DNA of 57,474 nt from Chryseobacterium luquanense (lineage in GTDB: Bacteria; Bacteroidota; Bacteroidia; Flavobacteriales; Weeksellaceae): NCBI RefSeq assembly GCF_026460945.1, contig NZ_JAOVZV010000025.1, positions 1 through 57,474 of the forward strand, written 5' to 3'. Under the pieces are notes generated by a model. It searched no databases, was not told the origin of the DNA, and saw nothing but the letters and a program-made list of their open reading frames with translations. Shown here piece after piece: positions 41,590 through 49,930 of the stretch. The translations under genes were made by a program, and so were the position numbers. Position 1 is the stretch's first letter; each line of letters opens with the position of its first letter.

Positions 41590-42728
41590 TAGCAAACGGT
41601 TAATAATGCACAAGAATAAGCAAATCTTCCACTTTCAGGAACGCAAAGCATGATTCTTTCTCCTTTCTTAAGTTTGCCAGAATTCAACAATTGTTCAACT
41701 GCAATAAAGATTGAACCCGCTCCGATATTTCCAACTTCCGAAAGGTTGTAGAACCATTTTTCCCAAGGGAAATCTAAGCCTACTTTAGCAAATTCCTCTT
41801 TTAAACCTTCTTTAAAGTAACCAGAAGAAATATGTGCCAAAACATGGTCGATAGAATCAGGATCAAGGTCGTGTTTGGTGAAAGAAGCTCTCAAACTTTC
41901 TGCACCTTTTACCAAAATGTATTGGTCTAAAAGTTTAGTATCTTGTTTTAAAGCAAAAATTGATTGGTTTAGCCATTCTTCAGCAGGATATTCTGCCCAA
42001 GATTTCAGGCTTCCGTCTTCCTGTTTTTCACAACCGGAATACATGCACGCTTCAATTTCGTGAGCATAAGAATAGAAATCAATCCATTCTATTTTTAAAG
42101 AAGTTTCGTTTTCTCTCGGTTTATTTTCCAACAGAAAAGCTCCGGCTCCGTCAGAAAGCATCCATCTCAAAAACTCTCTTTTGAAAGCTACGATTGGTCT
42201 TTCTTCAAGAAGTTTTAAGTTTTCAGCTTCATGATTAAATTTATCGGCAGTCATCCATGCAGACATCCTTTCAGAACCAACACAGACTGCATTGTCTTTA
42301 ATTCCGGCTTTAATATTTAAAAAACCATAATTTAAAGCATTCATTCCCGAATTACAAAGTCCGGTTGAGGTATTGATTTCAACAGACTTTCCAATGTTAA
42401 GCTCACCATGCACCATCGATGCATGAGAAGGCTGAATCTGGTCTGCAGAAGTTGTTCCGCACGAAAGCAGTTCCATGTCTTCTTTTTTGAAATTTTCGTC
42501 AAAAAGACCTTCAATTGCTTTTGCAGTAATCTGCGCATTGGTGTGCGTGGGTTTTCCGTTTTTATCTAAAGCGTAATATCTGGTTTTAATTTTATTATTT
42601 CTTAGAATCAGTGCTTTTGCTTTTGACGGTTTGTCATTTATATAGCCAAGATACGTTTCCATTTCGTCATTAGAAACCGGTTCATTCGGCAAGTATGTTG
42701 AAGCTTTTGTTATAAATACGTCGTACAT
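41589..42728 (-). CDS. darB: DarB, dialkylresorcinol-forming ketosynthase III
   Basis: A 379-residue KASIII-type enzyme with the triad C125 (STGLCNSGMNAL), H299 (VLAHISSGYF) and N334 (EVGNIGAGS). From context it is DarB, which condenses two acyl thioesters to form the cyclohexanedione precursor of 2,5-dialkylresorcinols. It is two bases from DarA upstream and overlaps the hotdog gene downstream. High confidence of family; specificity for the chain pair is not readable. Confidence 0.93.
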   Translation of the reverse strand: MYDVFITKASTYLPNEPVSNDEMETYLGYINDKPSKAKALILRNNKIKTRYYALDKNGKPTHTNAQITAKAIEGLFDENFKKEDMELLSCGTTSADQIQPSHASMVHGELNIGKSVEINTSTGLCNSGMNALNYGFLNIKAGIKDNAVCVGSERMSAWMTADKFNHEAENLKLLEERPIVAFKREFLRWMLSDGAGAFLLENKPRENETSLKIEWIDFYSYAHEIEACMYSGCEKQEDGSLKSWAEYPAEEWLNQSIFALKQDTKLLDQYILVKGAESLRASFTKHDLDPDSIDHVLAHISSGYFKEGLKEEFAKVGLDFPWEKWFYNLSEVGNIGAGSIFIAVEQLLNSGKLKKGERIMLCVPESGRFAYSCALLTVC

Positions 42729-42730
42729 TT

Positions 42731-43645
42731 CTATTTTAAATTAATTCCTTGTAAATATTTTTTCTGTTTTTGTCTTTTTGTCCATAAAATTGGAGCAAGC
42801 AAGATATGAAAAATCAACACAATTGGTGAAATGATCCAAATTGCTGCCATCAAATATACCTTAAAGAATTTTATCAGCAAAGGTCGTTTTTCTTTTTTAT
42901 TGATGATCAGGTTAGACCAAATAGTAAAGATTTTGTTGCCTACTTTCTCTACTCGTACTAAAAAGGCTCTTATTTCTACGGCTCCGTTTTTTACCAACTC
43001 AGATTGAAGATTGACTAAATCATTGTTTTCAAAATGTCTTTCAATAATTTTACCATATTTTCCGGCTCCGTTGATTTCTTCATCCGAAACTCCGGCAGCA
43101 GGAAGAATTCCTGATTTTTCTTTTTGTCCGGTTGTCATCCATCGAAGAATCGTCAAAACACTTGTGTAATTGTCTCTTCTGTCCACTAATGCGATATTTC
43201 CGACCAGTTTAGCGTCGAAATTCTTTAAGTAAACTTTCAGTTTTTCCTGTGAAAGCATCCACATATTTCTTGTTGCAGAAATGGTTACAACTGGCGTGTT
43301 TTTTAAAATGTCAGCTGCAAAGCCGCTTTTCAAGAAAGAAATAATTGGGATTGATGGCGTTAAATACCAAACCTGATAACCGAAAAGTACTAAGTCAAAT
43401 TTAGTGTTGAGCACTTCTTCCGGTGGTGGAAGAATTTCACTGGGGATCTGTAAATAAGATTCCGGAAATGTGTTGAAAAAAACATCACTCGGCCACGGAA
43501 AAGGAAAATCTTTTTTAAGCTGAATGTTGTAATAAGTTACTTTGTATTCGTCTTTTTTATCTTCAAACGGCTGTGCGATATTTTTGACAATATCTTCTAA
43601 CTGACCTGTTTGAGTATAATAAAGTACGAGTATATTTTTTTGCAT
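42731..43645 (-). CDS. darA: DarA, aromatase for dialkylresorcinol synthesis
   Basis: A 304-residue protein with an N-terminal flavodoxin-like fold (LVLYYTQTGQL phosphate loop, residues 6-16; LVLFGYQVWYLTPSIP near 91) and a C-terminal membrane helix (MAAIWIISPIVLIFHILLAP). This matches DarA, which aromatises the DarB product to the resorcinol; homologues were named through flexirubin and dialkylresorcinol studies. It is two bases from darB and 42 bases from the MMPL gene. Confidence 0.9.
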   Translation of the reverse strand: MQKNILVLYYTQTGQLEDIVKNIAQPFEDKKDEYKVTYYNIQLKKDFPFPWPSDVFFNTFPESYLQIPSEILPPPEEVLNTKFDLVLFGYQVWYLTPSIPIISFLKSGFAADILKNTPVVTISATRNMWMLSQEKLKVYLKNFDAKLVGNIALVDRRDNYTSVLTILRWMTTGQKEKSGILPAAGVSDEEINGAGKYGKIIERHFENNDLVNLQSELVKNGAVEIRAFLVRVEKVGNKIFTIWSNLIINKKEKRPLLIKFFKVYLMAAIWIISPIVLIFHILLAPILWTKRQKQKKYLQGINLK

Positions 43646-43687
43646 TAATATTTTTTATGGATTACAAAAATAAGATATTCAATTTTA

Positions 43688-46600
43688 TTATTTATGCCTA
43701 AATATTTTTATTGATTCCGAATTAAACAAGTGTTTGTAATTTGGGTTTTCAAAAGTTCGATTTTTAATATTCAGCAAAATAATGATCTCCGGAAAATCTT
43801 TGATATCATTAAGATAAAAATTTTTATCAGAAATTAAAAGTACATCTATCTTTTTATTGATTTGAGACTGATTTTCAATATAGAAAATTTTTCTTCTTTG
43901 CACCAAATAGTTGTTTTTGGCAACTAATCTTTTTTCTTCATCATTAATTAAGCTGAAAATTTTTCTTCCGGCTTGCTGAAGTGTGAGCAAAATATCTTTC
44001 TGTCCGAAATCATTCGCAATATGAAAAACCGTGGCATCTTTCGGAATGTGTTTATTCAATTCAAAATAAGCCGATTTGTTTTTGTTAAAATCTTCTTTTA
44101 AAGGTTTTACAACTTCATTTTCTTTATATAAAAAGCTTAAAAACAGTTTTTTCTTAAAATAGTCTTCATCTTCAATATCAATTCTCAGTTTTGCAAATTC
44201 ATCTCTGAAATAAGCGTTGATTTTCTTCGTTCTTTCAGAATAATCTTTACCAAAACTCAAATCTCCTTTATGAATTCTGTCGCCAACTTTCACTGTGATA
44301 CTTCCGTCATAAATAATAAAATCTCCTTTCGGCTGCACTTCAGAATTTCCATGAATATATATGGGAAGGATGTCTAAATTAAATTGTTCGGCAATGTAAA
44401 ATGCACCTTTATGAAATCTTTTTATGTCATTCGTATAAGAACGCTCAGATTCCGGGAAAACAACCAAAGAATATCCCTGTTCTATTTTTTCTTTCAGTTG
44501 ATCCATTCCGTTTTCAATTCCTTGAGAAACCGGATAGAATCCCAAAGCTTTTACCAATTTCCCGAAAACCGGAGAATTATAAACCCAGTCATTCACAAGA
44601 TAAATAATTTTGTGATTGACCATTCCTAAAGCCAGAGTGTCAAGAAATGAAGTGTGATTTGCGATAATTACTGCAGGTTGAGAAAAATCTTCATCTGGGT
44701 TTCTGATGACTTTTTTCTTTACAAATGGATTTGAATATAAAACTGAAGTCAGGAACTTTGCTAAAAGTAATTTGATGAAATCTAATGTTTTTCCTTTCGA
44801 TCTTTTTACAAAAATACTTCCGATTGCAGAAAATAGTAATCCGCCCAAACCATAATAAATAAAAGACAGGAACGAATTTAATAATAACCTTAAGGTAATT
44901 GGCGATAAACCTTTTCTCTGTCGGTTAATGATTAAAAATCTAAACCAAAACGGGTACAAAGTTGAAGTAATCACAATTACGGAAAACATTCCGATCAAAG
45001 CGACCAAAGCTAAAGAATGTAAAGCCGGATGTTTTGCGAAGATCAAAGAACCGATGGATAAAATTGTTGTAAAAACCGCCAGAATAATCGAAATTCTATA
45101 TGTTGGAAGCTCGTTTTTTCCGGTTGTGTGTTCTTTTTGCATTGCTTTCGTGAGGAAAATACTGAAATCGTCACCAACTCCGAAAACCAAAGTACAGACA
45201 ACGGTGCTGAAAATATTTAATTCTAAACCAAGAAAATATAAAATTCCTGCAGTCACGACTCCCGTTAAAACAATTGGGAACATCGTGAGAAGCGACAATT
45301 CAAAATTTCTGAAGAAAACGATAATTGTTAAGACAATTGCTAAAAGAGAATAATTAATCAACGTATTGAAATCATTTTTTAGCAAGCCCAAAAAATTCTC
45401 ATTCATCTGTTGACGGTCGATTGCCAAAGCTTCGTGGTTTTTTTCAACATCTTTTATGAAAGCATCTCTTTTCTTTTCATCCACTTTTACGACATTCGAA
45501 ACGGTATAAAAACCATTTTCGTTGCTCAGAAATTCAGAAATTTGTAGTGCTTTTATTTTTTCGTATTCTCTTAAGCTTAAAGTGGAGTAAGTTTTATTTA
45601 AATTTTCATTAAACTGATCAAATGCAGAAGAATTAAAACCAAATTTATTTCCATTTTGAACCAATTCAGAAATTGTTTGATTTTTTCTGTTCTGATTCCA
45701 AAACAGATTCCATTTTTCAACCTTTTTTTGTTGGTCTTCATTAGATAAAACAACATTACCAATTGAATTGTAGCTTAAAATTTCACCTTCTTTTTTTTCT
45801 TTTTCTAAAAACTGGCTCAGTTGTGAGTTCCTTTCTAAAGCTTCATTTTCCGAATTTCCATAAGAAATTGTATAAATGGATTTCGAAGTGATGTCTGATA
45901 ACTTTTCAAGCTTGGCTTCACTGATTTTTAAATCTTTCGGAATGTAATTTAAGTCACCGATATCTTCATTAAAACCAACGTGGCGAAAGCCAAAAAGACA
46001 CGCAATAATCATAATTGAACAGACAATAATCAAAGGTTTGTTCTTTTCGTAGGGATAATTACCAATCTTATCGATGAAATTAGTGCTTACTTTTCCCGAC
46101 TTTTCTTTCGGATGATACAATTGCGGAACAATAATCAAAGCTGCAAACGAAGAAAGGAAAACAGTAATTGCTGCAAAAAGCCCGAGATCTTTCAAAGCTT
46201 CAGAACGAACGAAAACCAGACATAGAAATGAAACAGCAGTCGTTGCGCTACTCAAAATAATCGGTTGTGTGATTTCCTTGTAAAGCTCTTCAATATTGTT
46301 ATTATGTTTGTAATGCGTCAAAATATGGAGCGCATAATCAATTGTAATTCCAATTAAAATAGCTCCAACACTTAATGAAATTGCTGAAATTTTATCTTTA
46401 ATAAAATACAAAATCATCAGTGAAATGAACACGGCGAAAACTGTCGGTAAAAAAACGATGAGTGGCGTAAAAAAATTCCTGAAATAATAAATCAGCAAAA
46501 TCAACAAGACTGTCATCGAAATAATGACTGTATTCTGAATGTCTTTCTTGATCTGTTGTGCATTCGCAACCGCAATTACCGGCGAACCGAAATAACTGAT

Positions 46601-47341
46601 TTCTGTTTTTCCTTTGAACGATTTATTGATCTCGTCTTTAATTTGATTTAGCTGATTCACAAAAACTTCATTGTTTTTGGTATCGTTGCTTTTATTTTTT
46701 GGATCGATAAAAAGCAAAAGGTTTTTTCCGTCTTTGGTGACGATGTAATTGTCTTCGAGTTTGAAATCTTTACTGATATTTAAAGCATTCAGTTTTTTGA
46801 TTCCTAAAAAAGTAATTCCAAGCGGGTCTTTTTTGATGAATTCTTTCGTTACCAAACTTGTCGGAGAAACTAGCGAGACATAATTGTTCTCAACCTGCTT
46901 TGCAATACTGTCTTCATTGAGTTTTCTTTCGATTTCTTTGTAATCGTTTTCATCCAGAAACAAAGGCAAATTTTGATTGACAAAATCAAAAGTCTCAGAG
47001 ATTTCATTGTCATTTACTTTTCCCTGAACCGAACCTATATATTTTTTTAAAGGTTCAATTTTATTTAAAAAAGTATCTGCAGTTTCTGAAAGTTGAAAAT
47101 TGTCGTCTTTCGATTTCTTTTCAATGATGACGATGATTTTGTCTGAAAAATTGAGTTGTTTCAAAACTTTTGCCGTCAAATCAGATTTGTCATTTTTAGG
47201 AATAATCTGATTAATGTCTTCTTCAAAATTAATTTTGGAGGCAAAAAATCCACAAATGACAAGAATTCCCAAAGCTGCTGCGATGGAAAACAATCGGTTT
47301 TTAGAAATAAAATAATATAATTGTATGAAAAAGCGATGCAT
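43688..47341 (-). CDS. MMPL/RND exporter fused to a PlsC acyltransferase and a Rossmann-like tail
   Basis: A 1217-residue fusion. Residues 1-~790 form an RND/MMPL transporter with two six-helix bundles (ISMTVLLILLIYYFRNFFTPL near 270; NTLINYSLLAIVLTIIVFF in the second half) and two periplasmic loops. Residues ~880-1060 form a PlsC-type acyltransferase with NHTSFLD near 893-899 (HX4D) and FPESERSYTN. The last ~150 residues (HIANDFGQKDILLTLQ) look like a Rossmann fold close to methyltransferases, without a clear SAM motif. In aryl polyene loci an MMPL transporter moves the polyene lipid; coupling to acyl transfer in one chain is notable. It reads from a strong promoter. Confidence 0.9.
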   Translation of the reverse strand: MHRFFIQLYYFISKNRLFSIAAALGILVICGFFASKINFEEDINQIIPKNDKSDLTAKVLKQLNFSDKIIVIIEKKSKDDNFQLSETADTFLNKIEPLKKYIGSVQGKVNDNEISETFDFVNQNLPLFLDENDYKEIERKLNEDSIAKQVENNYVSLVSPTSLVTKEFIKKDPLGITFLGIKKLNALNISKDFKLEDNYIVTKDGKNLLLFIDPKNKSNDTKNNEVFVNQLNQIKDEINKSFKGKTEISYFGSPVIAVANAQQIKKDIQNTVIISMTVLLILLIYYFRNFFTPLIVFLPTVFAVFISLMILYFIKDKISAISLSVGAILIGITIDYALHILTHYKHNNNIEELYKEITQPIILSSATTAVSFLCLVFVRSEALKDLGLFAAITVFLSSFAALIIVPQLYHPKEKSGKVSTNFIDKIGNYPYEKNKPLIIVCSIMIIACLFGFRHVGFNEDIGDLNYIPKDLKISEAKLEKLSDITSKSIYTISYGNSENEALERNSQLSQFLEKEKKEGEILSYNSIGNVVLSNEDQQKKVEKWNLFWNQNRKNQTISELVQNGNKFGFNSSAFDQFNENLNKTYSTLSLREYEKIKALQISEFLSNENGFYTVSNVVKVDEKKRDAFIKDVEKNHEALAIDRQQMNENFLGLLKNDFNTLINYSLLAIVLTIIVFFRNFELSLLTMFPIVLTGVVTAGILYFLGLELNIFSTVVCTLVFGVGDDFSIFLTKAMQKEHTTGKNELPTYRISIILAVFTTILSIGSLIFAKHPALHSLALVALIGMFSVIVITSTLYPFWFRFLIINRQRKGLSPITLRLLLNSFLSFIYYGLGGLLFSAIGSIFVKRSKGKTLDFIKLLLAKFLTSVLYSNPFVKKKVIRNPDEDFSQPAVIIANHTSFLDTLALGMVNHKIIYLVNDWVYNSPVFGKLVKALGFYPVSQGIENGMDQLKEKIEQGYSLVVFPESERSYTNDIKRFHKGAFYIAEQFNLDILPIYIHGNSEVQPKGDFIIYDGSITVKVGDRIHKGDLSFGKDYSERTKKINAYFRDEFAKLRIDIEDEDYFKKKLFLSFLYKENEVVKPLKEDFNKNKSAYFELNKHIPKDATVFHIANDFGQKDILLTLQQAGRKIFSLINDEEKRLVAKNNYLVQRRKIFYIENQSQINKKIDVLLISDKNFYLNDIKDFPEIIILLNIKNRTFENPNYKHLFNSESIKIFRHK

Positions 47342-47361
47342 TGCCTTAATAAATCAAGTTG

Positions 47362-47390
47362 CAAATTTAAATTTTTAATGATTGGTTCAA
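47362..47390 (-). promoter_or_regulatory. Bacteroidetes-type promoter for the MMPL-DarA run
   Basis: On the minus strand TTG (47390-47388) precedes TAAATTTG (47369-47362) with an 18-base spacer, and the ATG at 47341 follows 20 bases later. Good match to TTG-N17-23-TAnnTTTG. It may drive the MMPL, DarA, DarB and dehydratase genes together. Confidence 0.65.
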
Positions 47391-47431
47391 AACAATAATG
47401 TAATAAGTTTTGTCTGAAAATCAATAAAATA

Positions 47432-47464
47432 TTGATTATAAAATGAAAAAAACTTATACTTTTG
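47432..47464 (+). promoter_or_regulatory. Bacteroidetes-type promoter for the 47523 gene
   Basis: TTG (47432-47434) is followed by a 22-base spacer and TACTTTTG (47457-47464), a full match to TAnnTTTG, 58 bases before the ATG at 47523. It lies back to back with the MMPL promoter. Confidence 0.65.
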
Positions 47465-47522
47465 CAGAAGTTCCCAATTCCCTTGTTCTATTTTTAGAAC
47501 TGAAAAACGATTAACACGTTGT

Positions 47523-48512
47523 ATGTTGAAAACATTTGATGAAAAATTATCCGGATTTCTGTTTGTAGTAATTTTACCGTTTCTGCTGTTTTTCATGTCG
47601 TATTACGGCTTTGAATCTTCTTATGTGGGATTGAAATCAATGGAAAAACCGCCCGATTTTATGTTTACCTCGGTGTATGCTTATAGGGTTATTCCAAATT
47701 TTTTGATGGTGGAAGTTTTTCATTTCTTTGAATTTTTTGTGAATAATTATTTACCATCAACAAAAGATTTTTTACTTAAAAACGGAACGTTATTTTATCA
47801 TAGTATTTTTCTGATTAACGCTGTGTTTTTCGTGCTTTCTTCAATTGTCTTAAATAAAATTCTCCATTTCAATACTTCACTTGCTAGTAAATATATCAGT
47901 AGAATTTTTCATTTGTTAGCGATTTTTTTCATTGTTATTGTACAATATGTTCCGACCAATTGTGATTCAATAGCGGTGTTTTTTTATCTTTGGGGAGTTT
48001 GGTTTACTTTTAAATATTTCAAAAACAGAAGAAAGATTGATTTTATTTTTTTATGTGTGATAATCATTATTTCTACTTTTGTAAGGGAAACTTCATGTCT
48101 GAATATTGCTTTTTTTGCAGCACTTTTTGTTGATTTTAAAAAGGTTAGAAATTTTATACATTTAAAAGAAATTTTAATATTGATTACTTCGTTTGTATTG
48201 CCTTATTTGTCACTGAAGATTTTGATTCCACAAAATGTTTCTTTTTTTGAGGGCGTATATCTTATGAAAAACCTTACAAGTCCTTTTAATATCGCAGGTC
48301 TTTTGTTTGGTATTACTGGTTTTTATTTTGTTTTTTGGTTTGCAGAGCCTCTTCAAAAAACATTTTTAAAAAAATATTTATTTTTTTCACTTCCATATTT
48401 GGTGATGATTGCTTTAGTCGGTCTCGTTTGGGAAACTAGACTTTTTTTACCATTAATTCTTTCAGGAATTGTGGTGGTTTCTCATCAGTTTAAAAATATT
48501 CATACAGTTTAA
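47523..48512 (+). CDS. Multi-pass membrane protein of unknown function
   Basis: A 329-residue protein with eight or nine predicted membrane helices spread evenly, and charged residues at loops (YRVIPNFLMVEVFHF, TNCDSIAVFFYLWGVWFT, VRETSCLNIAFFA). The pattern resembles the GT-C/polysaccharide-type membrane proteins, but no motif is decisive. It abuts the EpsG-like gene at 48513 with no gap and shares its promoter. Confidence 0.7.
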   Translation: MLKTFDEKLSGFLFVVILPFLLFFMSYYGFESSYVGLKSMEKPPDFMFTSVYAYRVIPNFLMVEVFHFFEFFVNNYLPSTKDFLLKNGTLFYHSIFLINAVFFVLSSIVLNKILHFNTSLASKYISRIFHLLAIFFIVIVQYVPTNCDSIAVFFYLWGVWFTFKYFKNRRKIDFIFLCVIIIISTFVRETSCLNIAFFAALFVDFKKVRNFIHLKEILILITSFVLPYLSLKILIPQNVSFFEGVYLMKNLTSPFNIAGLLFGITGFYFVFWFAEPLQKTFLKKYLFFSLPYLVMIALVGLVWETRLFLPLILSGIVVVSHQFKNIHTV

Positions 48513-49652
48513 ATGAGTTTATTACACCCATACTATATTATTGCGCTTGTTTTCATGCTTATCTTCAGCTTTCAGGAAGTTTATGGAAGAAAGGTGGAGA
48601 AGAAATGGCTATGGTTTTTAGCAGGTTATCTTATTATTCTTGCGGGTTTGAGAGATCAGGTGGGTCCCGATTATGGAAGTTATGTAGGAATTTACAATTA
48701 TTCAGATACGAAAGATTATGTAAGTATCATTATGAAGGCTTTGTATGTGGAAGGACCACAACCTATGGAACTCGAATGGCTTTTCGTTTTGATTAATAAA
48801 ATTTTGCTCAATATTTTCAGTGCACCATTTTATATGCTAACACTTGTTGTAGCGGCGATAACTATCATTTTAAAAGTTGAATATATTGATGATAACACCT
48901 TTTATCCTTTTACATTTTTATTGTTTATGTTTATTCCAGGCTTCTTTATTGGAGAAAGCGGACAGATTAGGCAATGTTTGGGGTCCTTTATCGTTTATTA
49001 TGGAATTAAATTTATAAAAGAAGAAAAACTTATTTTATATCTGCTTTGTATTTATCTGGGAGCAGGAATTCATAATGTTTGTTATGCATTTTTGCCTATG
49101 TATTGGGTTGCAAGAATTCCGATAAACAAATTTTGGATGTTGCTTTTCATTATTGCATCGGTATTTGCTTCACCTTTTGAAGTTTACCGTGTTTTAGGTA
49201 CTTTTATGGATGGTATTGCGGGTGATAATATGCTTGTAGAAGGATTTAATGGTTATGTAGACGAGTCGGCTCAGCGATTGAATGGAGGTTTTGGTATTCC
49301 TGAAGCAATGATGGCAATTCTCACTTTTTTCCTTTTCTATTTTGATACGCCAATGAAAGAAAAATATCCATATTATGAGTATCATCGGAATTATGCAGTA
49401 ATAGGAATTTGTTTTTATTTTATTTTTAGGAATAATCCGGTTTTCTCATCAAGATTAGCCGGTGCCTTTATTGGTTTTTCATACATTATCATTCCTAATG
49501 CCATGTATGTGGTCTCCTATGGAACAAAAAGATTAATTCATACTTTCATTATTGTACTTTTCTTTTTTAATTTCATTGTATTTTCAAGCTTTAGAAATAT
49601 TGTAAATGGAAGATTTACAGCAGAATCTTACAAAAATTTTCTACTTCCATAA
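48513..49652 (+). CDS. EpsG-like polysaccharide polymerase membrane protein
   Basis: A 379-residue polytopic protein with the EpsG signature region GLRDQVGPDYGSYVGIYN (45-62) near the first loop, then IGESGQIRQCLGSFIVYYGIKF and AGIHNVCYAFLPMYW, as in EpsG/Wzy-like proteins. EpsG family members are involved in exopolysaccharide polymerisation. It begins immediately after the preceding gene stop. The remaining genes of a capsule locus are not in this window. Confidence 0.85.
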   Translation: MSLLHPYYIIALVFMLIFSFQEVYGRKVEKKWLWFLAGYLIILAGLRDQVGPDYGSYVGIYNYSDTKDYVSIIMKALYVEGPQPMELEWLFVLINKILLNIFSAPFYMLTLVVAAITIILKVEYIDDNTFYPFTFLLFMFIPGFFIGESGQIRQCLGSFIVYYGIKFIKEEKLILYLLCIYLGAGIHNVCYAFLPMYWVARIPINKFWMLLFIIASVFASPFEVYRVLGTFMDGIAGDNMLVEGFNGYVDESAQRLNGGFGIPEAMMAILTFFLFYFDTPMKEKYPYYEYHRNYAVIGICFYFIFRNNPVFSSRLAGAFIGFSYIIIPNAMYVVSYGTKRLIHTFIIVLFFFNFIVFSSFRNIVNGRFTAESYKNFLLP

Positions 49653-49765
49653 AGAATACGTTTCTAAAAGGTCTTTAAACACTTATTTTTTTTCCTATTA
49701 TTTAAATTTTATTAATCATTAATGAAAATTAATTAAGACGCATACATTTTATGTGTCAAATATTG

Positions 49766-49773
49766 TATTTTTG
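49766..49773 (+). promoter_or_regulatory. Candidate -7 element for the 49931 gene
   Basis: TATTTTTG matches TAnnTTTG, but no TTG lies at the right distance and the leader to the ATG would be about 150 bases. The 278-base gap 49653-49930 otherwise shows no gene. Confidence 0.3.
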
Positions 49774-49930
49774 CTTCCGAAAATAATTTAAACGGAATTC
49801 TCACACATATTTGAATATTTTTACGCATTTGTCAAGATAACTGATTTATGATTTTTATTTCATTGGTGTTTTTGATGTTTTGTTGTGTTTGTGGGAATGT
49901 TGTTTATAAATCACAAAATCAACTTACAAT

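Noticed and set aside
44928..45353. 141-codon plus-strand open frame
   Set aside because: Lies opposite the MMPL gene; composition is that of a shadow and there is no ribosome site or domain.
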